The notes under the pieces: generated by a model
Told to the model about the DNA's origin: nothing
The model's input: the letters and a program-made list of their open reading frames with translations, nothing else
The model's database searches: none
Assembly (NCBI GenBank): GCA_002633025.1
Contig: NMRB01000849.1
Span: 192,182 to 256,181 of the forward strand
Reading direction: 5' to 3'
From: Notospermus geniculatus
Lineage: Eukaryota > Nemertea > Pilidiophora > Heteronemertea > Lineidae
Length of the DNA stretch: 64,000 nucleotides
Position numbers and translations under genes: made by a program
Shown here: one piece after another, positions 22,577 through 34,885 of the stretch
Numbering within the stretch: the stretch's first letter is position 1
Layout: each line of letters opens with the position of its first letter

Positions 22577-25500
22577 ACCCTGCTCCATTGTGTCAACACA
22601 AACCCCAACATAAATGCAATAAAGTCAACCCTGCTGGCCTTAATCAGCCTCGGTCTTGACGGGGAACATATGTGCTATATCATCGCGAGAGAGGAAGGGG
22701 TCTCAGCACTCCTGGAGCTGTGTAGGAAGGAACTTTTTGTGACTTTATGGCCACATGCTCTCAGAGCGATCGCAACTGTGTGCTGTGTACCAGAGAGTGT
22801 CGTGGACTTAGAAAAGGTATGCAAACAATCCAAAATCTGAGGAGTTTCGTTGTCATAGGATTTTGGATGGGGTAGGTTTTGTGAGTGACTGAGCAAAGTC
22901 AGAAACATTGTCACGACAGGTGGCGCTCGTACCTCGCACTGACCTGTCACTGCGCACTCATGGCATCATGGGAAATTTTGGGACTACTTGTTGCATTTTC
23001 AAGATGGCGGTCGATACCCCAGTTCGTGTCCACGTCTTCCTCGTAACCCAAATATCATCCTTTTCTTCTCAACAATGTCATATCTATGACAATTTCTCAT
23101 CAGAAATGAAATATCAGTCAATTATTTGCAAAGTTTGCAAGAAATAAGCCTCATATCGCTATTTTCCTAGGATTTACGTTCGTGGCGCAGTAGATCACGT
23201 GATCACCCAGTTCAATTCAAGTTGTGATTTGGCTCGCGTATTTAGTAACTAACAAAATTTTGGTGTGATGTGGCGCACGCGGACACAGGTTGGTGCGTGC
23301 ATACCGAGCGCCGCCTAGCGCCGACCTGTGAGACACAATGAAGTCAGAAATACATGTAACGTTTGAGATGGTCAGTGTTCCCATGTTGATAACACGTGGC
23401 GATTTCATCTCCTTCATCTGCATCTTTCAGTCAAATGGGGTGGAGCATTTAACAGATATCCTGAATAATTTCTCCGTATCAGAGTTTACGCGATCGGAAG
23501 CTGCCGGAGTGATCGCCCAGGTTACATCACCGTGCCTCGATCATTATCATCATCTAAGTGGGTTTCTTGAAAACATGGAAGATCTAACCAGAGCATTAAC
23601 AGGTGATTACACGATGCAAAATGACTTTCAGTGGTTCTCTTTTGACCTTGAAATCCACCAACCTAGTCAATTTATTTCACAATTTTTGTTGTACTGAGTA
23701 ACCTTTCTACGTATAAAGGACACCTTTTGAGCTGACCGGTTGTCCTTGATGACGAGGTGTCCTGATCAAAAGGTCAAAATGAATAGAAATGACCATCTGA
23801 ACTTTTGATGTTCTTGATCGAGAAGTGCTTGCTTAGAGAGGTGTCACCTTAGGTAACTTCTGAACAAAAGGGAGGTTACCGTACATTGTTGACTACATCC
23901 TCCAGTGTGCGCCAGTTACATGCCTATTGATTTCATTTCAGTATTGTGTGTTGAAGCATCGAGCCCCGAGGTCTTTCTATTGGGTACAGCCGCCATCGCC
24001 AACATCACATTCATGGACAGCCTAGCCTGTGACTACCTCCTTCAATTTCACACTGCCAAAGTATTAATTGATGCCTCACAACTACAGAAAGCAGAATCTC
24101 TTTTTGCAAAAGACCAGGTATTCGAGAGTGAAGATGAAGTGGGTTGTTGGGGGAAAGCAGAGGGATGCTGAAATTAGAAATGATTCTCATAATCTTTTGT
24201 GGGTTAATTCAACCCGCTGAGTCAAAGCTGACATACGAAGATGCCCCCTGTATATATTTCTTACAAATTCCAAGGTCTTGCTTTGGAGGTCAATGTTTCA
24301 AGGCCTTGCTAGAAGGCCACTGTTCCAAGGTCATGCTTGGAGGCCACTGTTTCCTGTTCCTGGCTGAATTCCCATCAAGTGTCGGACAACTCAGCAAATT
24401 TCTGTCTTTTAACACCTGGCCCATCCCTTAGCACTCAGTGCTTCTACTTACCATTACGTTCATAAATATCTCCTCCCTCTAGGTTGCCACGGTGATAGCC
24501 AATATGGCCGTTCATGAGAATTGCTGCCAGGAACTCATGGAGGCTAACGGAATTGAACTGTTGCTACATTTCTTACAAGAATCTCCACAGAATTACAGGA
24601 CAGAATCTGAAGTGTCGGCGTGTGAACGGGTGCAGCAGAAATCGGCCATAGCTTTGACGAGATTGAGCCGCGATCCAGATTGTGCTCTGATTGTTGTGGA
24701 ATGCCAGGGTAGGTAACTGCTCTCACACCAACAAAAGATGTCAGAGTGGTGCAACGGAAATTTCAGCGTCTGTCACGGCTGAGACTCAAGCAGGGTGTCT
24801 ACAAGTCTTAAAAAGTCTTAAATTTGGAACTTCCATTTTTAAGGCCTTAAAAAGTCTTAAATTTGGCAATTTTTGTAAGAAGGTCTTAAAAAGGTCTTAA
24901 TTTTGGCTCTGAAATGCCGGGAAATCACATCTCAAGACTTCTAAAATCCAAATTTTCCTGGGGGAGGGCCCCCAGACCCCCCTACGCCTAGACATCTGCC
25001 TTTCCCAGCCACATTGATCCCTATCACGTTTTTTGGGGTAGAAACCCAGTCAGGTATCTATAGGTGTAGAAGAAAATGCGTCTTAAATTTTGCCGATATT
25101 TGGTCTTAAAAAGTCTTAAAAAGGTCTTAAATTTGGTGCTCCACAGGCTGTAGACACCCTGTCAAGGTCCAATCCTGGTTGAACTTGTTCTGCCTGTGGT
25201 ACATGATACAGAGGGTGCCATCTTGGACTTTGTCGTCTGGCCTCCACATTTCTGTTGTTGCTCAATGTCAAAATATAAATAGCAGCAGATTCCGCCCTCT
25301 ATTAAGACTAAAATCTTTGCTTAGCTTTCTGTTCTGTTCCTTCCCAGGGCTTCCAAGATTAGTGCAATTATGTCATGAAGGCAACGAAAGAAATGAAAGT
25401 GATTCCGTTTTAGTAGCTTGTTTGGTACGTATGTTCACACATCTCTTCTTTTACATTCAGTTCTTTTGGTTCATCGCAAAACGTACAAGCTTCTTGCTAG

Positions 25501-26468
25501 TTCAAATCCCTTCCTCGTATTCCCCTTACACTAAGAATACAGAATATTCTAATGACACTGGCTTGTACTTAAAGATAATGTATCACGGGTATTTTCGCGG
25601 GTCACGAAAATCACTGTTTATTTACATTTTGTTTGTTTATGTCCAGTGTTTTATTGTCTTATCAGTAATTTGTTGGTGGCGTGCCCCTCTAAAAATTCTT
25701 TTGACACCAAAAGTATTCAATTTGGTGGGTTGACATGTCCCAAAAAGCCCAACTAACATGATGTAAACATCCATGTTTACAAACACTGAATGTAAACAAT
25801 GAAGTCGTGATACATTATCTTTAAGATTTGCACAGCAATGTCCAATGTAAATGTGTTGCAAAACTTGAAGTAAAAGCATTTGCTACCTTTTATGAATTTC
25901 AGCCATTGTGGCTGGTTCATTTCATTTGTGCAAGGCTCCCGCAGATCCTTAAAAAGCATTAAAAGCCTTAAATATAGAATTTTTTTTCACTCATTGGCCT
26001 TTAAAAGGCCTTAAATTTGATGTAGCTTCAGTTTTGAATTTTCATTAAACCGTTTCCCCTTCCTAACAACATTTTATTCATATCAGTTGAAAACCGCCCG
26101 GTCGTGAAAGTCACGATCCCGCCCTCAGCGCTAACCTTTATGTGTTCCTTACAACATTCTCCTGAGTTAATATTTACCGCAAGTTGCACAACCTACATGA
26201 AAACTCCTGACAACTTGGCCTTAAATTTTTCCTGGACTGGCCTTAAAAAGCCTTAATAGGCCTTAATTTTGCTCACCAAAAGGCTTCAGGAACCATGTTG
26301 TGGTCCAGACTTTATTGGTATCATTGTACCTTTCAGGCTGCTCTGAGGAAGATAACTAGTGTTTGTGGGATCCGTAATCTAGTCACTGACGATGTCCAAC
26401 AGTTGGTCAAACCAAGACTATTAGAATCTTTCTTGATGTGTTCCAAGTTGGAGGAGACATTCGTATAG
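22577..26468 (+). CDS. INSC: Inscuteable, exons 5-10 of the second copy
   Basis: Exons: 22577-22816, 23431-23602, 23942-24117, 24483-24708, 25348-25424, 26337-26468 (TAG). Every splice site and phase matches the complete gene upstream, and the encoded armadillo region and EETFV tail are the same. I count 14 base differences across these exons, all synonymous. Exons 1-4, with the LGN-binding peptide, are missing because the repeated block starts in intron 4. Alone it could not encode a working adaptor. It is most simply the other allele; if truly duplicated it would be a 5'-truncated paralogue, or an alternative 3' half reachable by in-frame splicing from exon 4. Confidence 0.88.
24791..25161. 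mobile_element. TIR element CAGGGTGTCTACA, 5-bp target duplication
   Basis: In INSC intron 8 of the second copy only. The ends CAGGGTGTCTACA and TGTAGACACCCTG flank AAGTCTTAAAAAGTCTTAAA-type repeats at both sides and a unique middle. TCAAG is duplicated at both ends (24786-24790, 25162-25166). The empty site is near 12964. A related copy lies at 45911-46289 in NUP205. Confidence 0.85.
25573..25820. mobile_element. TTAA-target MITE AGATAATGTATCACG, copy 1
   Basis: The ends AGATAATGTATCACG and CGTGATACATTATCT are inverted repeats flanked by TTAA on both sides. The empty site in the first copy is the single TTAA at 13351-13354. It has the insertion signature of piggyBac-type elements, but no transposase. 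The family recurs in the opposite orientation at 29852-30101. Confidence 0.88.
25931..26290. mobile_element. CTTAAAAAGCCTTAA-rich dispersed element, copy 1
   Basis: It begins near GGCTCCCGCAGATCCTTAA and ends in repeats of GGCCTTAAAAAGCCTTAA before TTTTGCTCACCAAAAGGC. Present in intron 9 of the second INSC copy only. A second family member lies at 40950-41335. Distinct from, but similar in word use to, the AAGTCTTAAA element at 24791. Confidence 0.65.
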
Positions 26469-27701
26469 GAGTGAAAAATCTCAGACTGTTCAACGGTATT
26501 GACCAGCGGTATTGTAGGATTTATTGATTTGGATGGGATAGGTTTTGAGGATGACTGAGCAAAATCAGATAGTATTCATCAAAGATGGTCAATGTTCCTG
26601 TGTTGATTTCGTGTGTAGATTTCATCACCACTCTATTGGGGTCACGATGACTCGGCAAAATTGGATGTGGGATTCGTTCAGCTCAAAATGCCATGATACC
26701 TGTTCTGAGAGTTTGCCTGCGGATTTCATTGTCACTTCATCAAGTTTGCGAGGAAATGGATGACACTGTGTGCCCTGTTTTAGGGACATCAGCAGTTCAT
26801 TTTCATTGTACTCATTTCAGTGCTGTGGGACTTGGACGAAGAAAAGCAAAACGGAAGATTTGCTGAAACTTATCGTCTTTGTTTTCAAATATCTCCGCAC
26901 GGGGCATTTACAAATAAAAATATTCTACCTTGCAGAGGGTGGCATCTGCTAACCTGTACTCTTGTACTGACTGAGTCGTATCATTCTATGAATCATAAAC
27001 TTTGATTCAGCATTAGGATCATTCATGTGGATTTGACATTTCTGGTAGGGGTTGGGTCCCCCTACCAATGGTGCCATAGTATTCAAACCACATCTGGTGC
27101 CATTGAAATTTGTGCCTGTCAGGTCTAACTTGATGGGCCACATTGTATAAATCGCAGACATCCCTGACGCTATCATTAACCTACTAACATAATACCCTTC
27201 ATTTATTCTACACCATGTTATAGGTCCCGTTGATATCAAAACAATTGAATTTCAGATTTCTCAGTCTAGCGTTTTCAAGACTGACATGTCTGATGTAAAT
27301 ATATGTGTCTTTTTCTTGGGATTTAAAATGTGCCTAGTTATTTGACTTTATCGTTCGACGGACTTCATCTCAAGGAGTCTTTTGATCTTTTTATAAACAC
27401 ACATGTTGCTTTATTCGTCAATTTTGCTCAAGTATTTTGTTGAACTGTTATCTTGCAGAAGTCCTAACCGAACATGGCTGGCTTCTTACTTTGTATTCCA
27501 ATATGTCGTCGAATCTTGTACCCGAGTAGAAACCTCTTCACAAAACCAGCATGATCCATCACGAGTGTCATGCCCGGTGTAATCACCACTCATAAAAACA
27601 TGGAGAGACCGAATTTCAACTACGGTATCAGCGAGCATTATTTATCAAGTGATTCTATTTATAAGTCTTCTCATCAATAGACATTGTGGAATGTGTCTGT
27701 A

Positions 27702-27879
27702 CAGTGGAACCTCCCTTAACGGACACCTCTGCCAGGAGGACACCTCTCTAATCAGGACAGCGATTTTCAGTCCCAAACTGGTCATTTCTATTCATTTCAA
27801 CCTCTATAATCAGGACACCTTTCAATTAAGGACAGCATTTGTCAGTCCCAAAGGTGTCCTTAATAGAGAGGTTCCACTG
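27702..27879. mobile_element. Mariner-like MITE CAGTGGAACCTC, copy 1
   Basis: The ends CAGTGGAACCTCCCTTAACG and the inverse (GAGGTTCCACTG) enclose 178 bp. TA flanks each side, and the first copy has a single TA at the empty site (near 15238). The interior has direct and inverted AGGACACCTCT motifs. Related copies are at 35278-35453 and 36486-36857, with a degenerate one near 38554-38753. Confidence 0.9.
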
Positions 27880-29003
27880 TAGTTTATCCTTAGACTAAGT
27901 TGCCAGTCGATCTCACCATATGCTACTAACTTGTCTTTTTGCATTGTTTTGTCACCTAATCCTGCACTGTTGATATCACCGTAAATCGCCTGTCCGAAGG
28001 GTAATAAAAATCCCCGAGGTGAGATTTGTTGCAACAATTCTTGGTATTGGTCATTCAGGATTCACCAGTCGTTTGTTAGTACGACTCATTTATTATTGTG
28101 GGAAGCGTTCAATTATTTTAATAGGGAAAGAATGACTGCTGTTAAAATCGATTGCAATGTGGACGGCACTGGTTTTCTTTGCCATCAGGACCTCCCTGCT
28201 CAACTAGACTACATGTTCATGTACATGTATCTACGAGTTCAGTAGAAATCTCTACTGGTACTAGTACTGGTACTTAGTGTACCAATACACCAAATTCTGT
28301 TACTCAAGAGTTTATTTTTTGTACCCCTCATGTTACTAAAGAGACCTACCCTGCATGTTGATCACTTGGTCAGATAGACGATTCTCGAATTAGCAGATCT
28401 GCGCACTTCCGCAAAAATCATATCCACAACCTCGATCTGAAACCAGCTGACGTGACGCAATCCATGATTCAGCAATGGTCGACTCTGACGCAACAACGTC
28501 GAAGTCTCTGTTGTGGGGTTCTCTGCATCACGTCATTCAGTTTCAGACCGAGGTTATGGTTGCGATTTTGGCGGAAGTTCGGAAGTCTTTCTCGTTTTCG
28601 TCAATTTGAGAATTGTCTATTGCTTCTACATTCCATATACATGTATGTTGCTTATTGAATTGAAGAAATTCAGAACTGGTGAAAAAGTACGGTATTCTCC
28701 AGCAGCTTTGGAGGGGACATGTGCAGTCAATGTGATAGGTTCTGTTCATTATCTGACCAGTCAAGTGCTAGATTGTACTGGCCAGTTTAAGTTGATTATC
28801 TGCTGCAATTGTGAGTGGCTTAATCACAATATTTCGAGTCTTTGATTATATATTTCGTGGTAATCTGTTGTTCATAGATAAACAGCAAAATGACTTAGAC
28901 TTACATACATTTTGTTTCACATCATCTCTCCAACTGTTTGATCTTTCTGATACAGCATGTGGTCAACTCAAAGGCAAACTAGCTCAAATGATTTGGAACT
29001 TAA

Positions 29004-29138
29004 CCCTTAGAACGCCGGTTTTTTTCAACTTTTTTTTGAAAAAAAAAATGTTTGAAAAAAATTGCCAAAGATGCATGTGTTTTGAAATTTGAATTTTATG
29101 ACCTTTACCGAGTATACTCGGTAACGGCGCTCTAAGGG
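29004..29138. mobile_element. piggyBac-like MITE CCCTTAGAACGCCG
   Basis: TTAA, then CCCTTAGAACGCCG; the right end CGGCGCTCTAAGGG, then TTAA. The empty site in the first copy reads TTGA at 16460-16463, one substitution from TTAA. Ends starting CCC beside a TTAA duplication are the known piggyBac signature. 135 bp, non-coding. Confidence 0.85.
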
Positions 29139-29851
29139 TTAATGTAAATTTTATTCATTAATTTGGTATCACAATGAATGGAGGCTGAAATGTGAAACTG
29201 GACTCTGACACTGGCTCAAGTCTTCAATGATCTACCACTTACGTAGGCCTATATACACCGGTAGTAGAAAGTGTCGATGCGTACCTCTATAAGTCATAAT
29301 AACTAAACAACAGCAGCTCATTAAAAGCAAAAGGCTTGAGTTGTTTCCAGTTTGCCCACTAGAGTCACTATTCTTTAATCAAAGGTTATAAAAAATGACC
29401 ATCACTCAGGGAATGCAACACTATATCATTACACAGCCATGTATCCCGGTATAATACAAAAGTAATTAGCATAATTATGCAAATTGATTGACATTAGCAT
29501 ATTACCGGTAATCCACTTTGCATATCATTTGATGCGCAGTCTTTGAAGAAGAATATCTTGCATTGAACATGTTCAGACATACATCACAAGTGCTTCAGAC
29601 TTGAAGATCAGTTTCACTTATTTAACTGCTATATATCATCATTGCTTGCAGATTTTTCCCCAAATTAAGAGGACCATCACTGCTGGATCCAACCAGTCGA
29701 AATTCTTGTTGGAACATAAACAGCAAGGCAGACTGTGTATTCAATATTCAACAGCTTTTATAGAGCAAAGAACAAAAATGGTGAAATATTCGTGTGTGAT
29801 GTTCCTCTCAAACTCCAATTTAAATTATGTACGGTGGAATTGCTGAATTAA

Positions 29852-30101
29852 AGATAATATATCATGACTTCATTATTTACATTCAATGTTTGTAAACATG
29901 GATGTTTACATTATGTTATTTTTGACTTAGGGAACAAGCCAACCCTTGAAATTGAATACTTTTGATCAAAAGAATTTCTAGAGGGGCATGCCACCAACAG
30001 ATTACCGGTACTCATAAGACAAAGAAAGACTAGACAAACAAACAAAATGTAAATAAACAATTATTTTTGTGGCCCGCGAAAATACCCCTGATACATTATC
30101 T
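29852..30101. mobile_element. TTAA-target MITE AGATAATGTATCACG, copy 2
   Basis: Same family as 25573-25820 but inverted. TTAA lies on both sides (29848-29851 and 30102-30105), with the empty site TTAA at 17177-17180 in the first copy. Confidence 0.85.
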
Positions 30102-30703
30102 TTAAAGACACCTTTGGCACTGAGCAATATTGTTCTTGATATTCATCCTTATGTCATCAGGGGTTCTCCCCGGTATCAACACCCTCTTTGGATGTCACAT
30201 TGAGCGGTGTCCTGATTACAGATACCAAAATGAATAGAAATTAAGATATTCAGGACCGAGGTGCGGTCCTCAGCTGAGGATCCTCTGGCTGAAGGGTCTG
30301 CTTGGAGGGGTTCTCCTCTGTAATAATTAGTCTACTTGCCAGTATCTTCTTCCTTCTAGGCACAATATATTCTTACTAACATTTCAACGAAAATTAATTA
30401 CATTTCACTTTAATTCCATTGTAATTGTTCATCACAGTTTAATTCATTATTCAAACATTCGTGTACATAAGTTTGATTCTTGGTGCTTCAAATATTACTC
30501 AATTATCCATTTAAAATCATAATTCATATACCGGTATACATTTATATATACATGTACACAGTACTTCTATTTGCATATTCATTGTCGCATACTATTCACA
30601 TAATGAAGTGTTGTCACCAAGGGGCAGATATTTCAGAGAATAGAACTTCGCACGCAGATCGCATTGGCCTACTATTACTAATTGGATACTATCAAAAACT
30701 GAT

Positions 30704-30919
30704 AAGCAAGAAGTCAATCTCCAGAATTCACGAATTTTCGACCCCAACCGGGGTCTTTTTCAAGTGGAACTTTACAATCTGAATCAGATTGTAAAGTTCC
30801 ACTTGAAAAAGACCCCGGTTGGGGTCGAAAATTCGTGAATTCTGGAGATTGACTTCTTGCTTATTATCATTTTGTGTGTCAATTTTGTGCTATTCTGTAT
30901 CTTGTATCAAAAACTGATC
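30704..30919. mobile_element. Fold-back insertion with 14-bp target duplication
   Basis: Arms of about 80 bp, meeting almost without a spacer at 30780, are near-perfect inverted copies containing GACCCCAACCGGGGTC. TATCAAAAACTGAT occurs before and after the insertion, and once in the first copy (near 17770). About 55 bp of extra sequence follows the right arm before the second duplicate. Related half-length sequences lie at 38447-38540, 39718-39825 and 56402-56518, and another full palindrome at 60771-61014. Confidence 0.85.
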
Positions 30920-32114
30920 AAATATTTTCACAGCCATCAAATTACCATAGATTTCCCCTTTAAATACTCTCATAATCTATTCTCTGAAATGGATGTTCTT
31001 TTTCAACCATTCAGCCAAAGTGGCCACTAACCATTTGTGTTGTCCTTACTGAAATCTTCATCAGCTCATGTCGTAATACACGTGAAAGTTTTTGACCATA
31101 TCTTCAACCTAGATTTTTATTTTCTGTGCTCATTGATCCCATTCAGAGAATGGCAGTGCTACAAGTAGATTCGATGCACAAATGAATTTCTTCAGCATTG
31201 TGTCTTTCTAAGTGTGGCAGAAGACAGTGTAGCTCAAAATACTTCAGAAAATTATTCCCGGTATTCTCTAACTGCTCTTCGGCAATCACCATTTGTGGGG
31301 AGACATCACGATATGCTCATACGGGGGACAGAATCAGTTGAAACTCTCCTCTTCACCCTGAACCAGAAGAATATCCTTCATCAATTCTAATTCTATCTTC
31401 TTCATGTTATTAGGTATTTAAGAAGTTTAATATTTAAATTTAAAATCAGTTCATATTTCTGATTTGATGTTATGATGAATTAAAAAGAACAATATTTTGA
31501 AACATTTTCTTTGTGTTGTCTTATGAGGCAGGTCCTGGTGGTTCTTACTATCCAGACTCAGTGTGCATGCCAAGTGTCTGTAGGTTGTAGAGATTTGTCT
31601 TTTCATTGTGTTTACGCTTCGTTGCATCAGCCATAAGCTTGTTACTGTTCAATAACCACATCTGCTTTGTCAACACTGGAACTCAAAAATATGGAAAATT
31701 GACAAGCGAGGGCCTGGTGCTCGTTTCAACTGTCCAGACTCGGTATTTACTGTCTGTAGGTCCAAGGGATTTGTCATTTCCCATCTGTCAGGTTCCCGAT
31801 CCTTTCATTATGCCTTGCGGAAGACCAGTCTTCTGGCAACCAGTGAATAGTCCGTCTGGTTATCCCACATGTACCGGTAGTTCTCTGCTGGCTCACAAGA
31901 GTGTCAAGATGAATTCTGCCCCGAGTGAAAAATTCAGCCTTTGTTTTCAATACTAACACTTTTATTTCATAATAAATAACATGGCAAGATGAGACCATTG
32001 AAACGGAATGATATTAATTGACTTGTCTCCAGGGGGTGGTTAGTACATTTCATTTCTCACAAAATTGACAGGCACATGCACTCAAAATCAGCAATTCAGC
32101 TGCAGACTACCCAG

Positions 32115-32241
32115 GGGCCATACATGTATTTATGAAGTCTTCGCAACTTTGCGTTCATGCAAATCTATTGTTTGGCTGCACTGACTGCCTCACAATAGAT
32201 TTGCGGAACGCAAAGTTGCGAAAGCTTCATAAATATGGCCC
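32115..32241. mobile_element. Fold-back MITE GGGGCCATA..TTTATGAAG, second copy
   Basis: Counterpart of 19077-19215 in the second block, with a CATGTA insertion in the left arm and a shorter loop. The arms still pair over CGCAACTTTGCGTTC. Confidence 0.75.
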
Positions 32242-32546
32242 AGGTCTATTCATCAGCCATTACAATTGCATGTAGTGATCCAAACTACATAAACACGACT
32301 TCACTAGCCAAATTTAATCTCAGCAATACCTATCAACATTTCATCCTCCTGCATACATGTACAACAGGGTATGCTCCCTCTGTGACCTTTCTTAACCACA
32401 GTATTTCTGCCAATCAATGTTCCAGTCCACTTACAGGAATGAGAGTAGCAAGACGCAAGAAACTTTCCCATTGCCTGCAGGGTTGGTAATCCTGAACAGA
32501 TAACTACTACCGATTACTCATCTCCTTTCTTAAAGACATTTATTTA

Positions 32547-33984
32547 TCAACCAGAGCCTTTATTTTTCCCATCATCTAACGCTGTTTTTGCATCTTCCAA
32601 CAATGTTTCTCCCTCTGCTTCCCTGGGTTTAATCTTTCCAGCCACAACCTCACCAGTTTTTGGTAAATATAAATTAAACGCTTGAAAATATTGCAACATA
32701 TTTTCAGTCTTTTTTATATCCAGTGAATGTTCAGCAGAAATTTCTCTTGCTGTGTATTTTTTTGAGTCTACCAGACGTTTCCCTAGAATGTCCATAAGAG
32801 TCCTCATAGAAAGTCTCCCAGGAGGGACAACCTCGGGTTCTTCAAAACCCAATTCAGTCTCACCCACTGGACTTCTGTTCTGTGGAAGTTCACGGCCACC
32901 TGCTGATTTAACCTGAAAAGTAATGAGTACATTTCATGAATTTGCATTATAGACATTGAATACCATACTTGAGAAAATTATTAATCCTTTCCAAACAACT
33001 GAGGGAGGGTTGTCAAGCTGTCTACCGCAGGCCCACACTCCCTGGTTTTTGCCATATGACATTTCATCATCAGTTGTGGTCAGACAGCAGGCAACACACA
33101 GATGATCCAACTAGCTCATGTATCCCTAGCTCTATTTCCAACTAACCTCTGGGGGTGGTCCATAAGATTCAATTCTGACACTCTTCAACTTCTCAAGCAG
33201 GGCTTCATTCTTTTTGTCAATTTCTTCTTTTATGTCAGATTTTTCTGAAGTAGAATAAGAGCACATTTGAGCTGAAGGGGGAATGTCGCCCACTCTGAAT
33301 CATAACCCCTGCCCCGTATTCCATAACCTTTCTTGCCACCTCCTGGCTGTCTACCCCTGACCCCTATTCGCCTACTCTTACTCCTAACCCTAACTCCTGA
33401 CCGTTAAGCCTCCTAGGCCTACACAGGCAGCCAGCTGTTACCCTGGCCGAGGCCTAGATACTGTAGGCCTACCCTGTTCCAACCATCCCGGATTAGGCCT
33501 AGACAACATTTCATGATTTAAGTATAGTAGGGCCTAGCTACCATGTCGGCCTCACCGCTCCATGGCTAGGCCTAGGCTCCTACGACCTAGGCCTATAGCT
33601 GCACCTTGTACCACATTTATTTTCTAAATTTATTTCTAAATTTTAGGCCGTAACGAATAAAAATAAGAACAAGCAAGCCCAGTAACAACCTCGGCTCTCA
33701 CTCTGCATCATCAATCATGCATCGTACGTAGTAGGCCATCAATCAACAGAAAAGCCAGGCAGGGGCATGTTTTCTGCGACATCCTGTACTCTGCACGGTA
33801 CCTCCTCCTGTACATCATGTACAGTGAACTCACGTTGAATCATCTTGATATGCTCAACAGTTGAAGGGTGTTTAGGAGCAACCTTGGGCGCTATTGCATG
33901 ATTCTCAACTGCCTTTTGGGCTCTGTGTTCAATGTTGAATCTCTGATTAGCGCGTCTTCCGATCGTAGACAGCGCTTTTCCCAT
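32547..33984 (-). CDS. NDUFAF4: NDUFAF4, second copy
   Basis: Exons on the minus strand: 33984-33834 (ATG), 33244-33147, 32912-32547 (TGA), with lengths and phases identical to the first copy, so 204 residues. The first 50 residues are identical to the first copy. Exon 3 has three replacements (A to E, N to K and T to E), at least two of them in the poorly conserved tail. The gene is intact, with the same splice sites and the same AATAAA after the stop. Most likely the second allele of one gene rather than a paralogue. Confidence 0.9.
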
Positions 33985-34885
33985 TTTTAAGAAGTTTCTC
34001 AGTTACAAAATCGGTGACTTTGAGAAAAACAAAAGAACAAGCATATTTTGTTGTGATCGTCGTGACAAATGTTGTCTCAGTATTCAATTCCGTTAGGCCC
34101 GCCGACGGACTCCCATGTCTTCGGCGCTTACAGGGACAAACTTGGCTTGAAAATATTAACAGTAGTAGGCCTAATGTATTTGAGCAGAACTGACAAGGCG
34201 CTTTTACCCAACAATCCTTGGCGCAGGCCTACATATGCCAGTCACTTAATGGGCTCTCAGACTGTTGCCGTGCGTGGTAACATGCACTTGTCACCGCCGA
34301 GACTCTGGATTCGGTGCCTCCTGGTTGTGGACCTGGTACTCATGTGGTAGAGAGAGCGACTCTTTCATGTCGCTCTGACAGCTTAGGTTTCCCCAGGGTC
34401 CAGTTTCTTTCCAATTATCGTTCATAAAAATCACCCAATGGCAATCACGAGAGTGGCAATTAACAGCAAAAAGACCTTCGCTTATAGTGTCCAAGAATGA
34501 CAGAAAAACGAGAAAAAACCATGGGATGATGATCTGATGACTTTATTAATATTCATCTATAAAATGACTGATTTTGAAAATGACATGGAAAAACTAACAA
34601 TTCTTACAGTAATTAAGAGTCCCTGAAATTCAAAGTGATCTTGATTTAACAATAATTCTTTTTCTGAAATTGCCTGAGATGAGGATGTCTTCCCATTTTT
34701 CCCACTTTTGCAATTCGCCCTTCAATTTTATGGTTAGACTGAGTTAGCTTCAGAGTTTTTATTAGGGGTGAATTGGTAATGGGTCAAACTGGGAATAAAC
34801 TATAATATCACACATTTCACACTGTTGGCGAGATAGCCCAAAAATTACAGCCGTTGGTGCTCACCTCACCGGTATATATTTTTAA

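Larger units (their letters stand above)
26469..32546. other. Second-copy spacer between INSC and NDUFAF4
   Basis: The counterpart of 13912-19494, without recognised genes. It carries MITEs at 27702, 29004 and 29852 and a fold-back insertion at 30704, none of which is in the first copy, and lacks the three fold-back elements found there. Confidence 0.65.
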
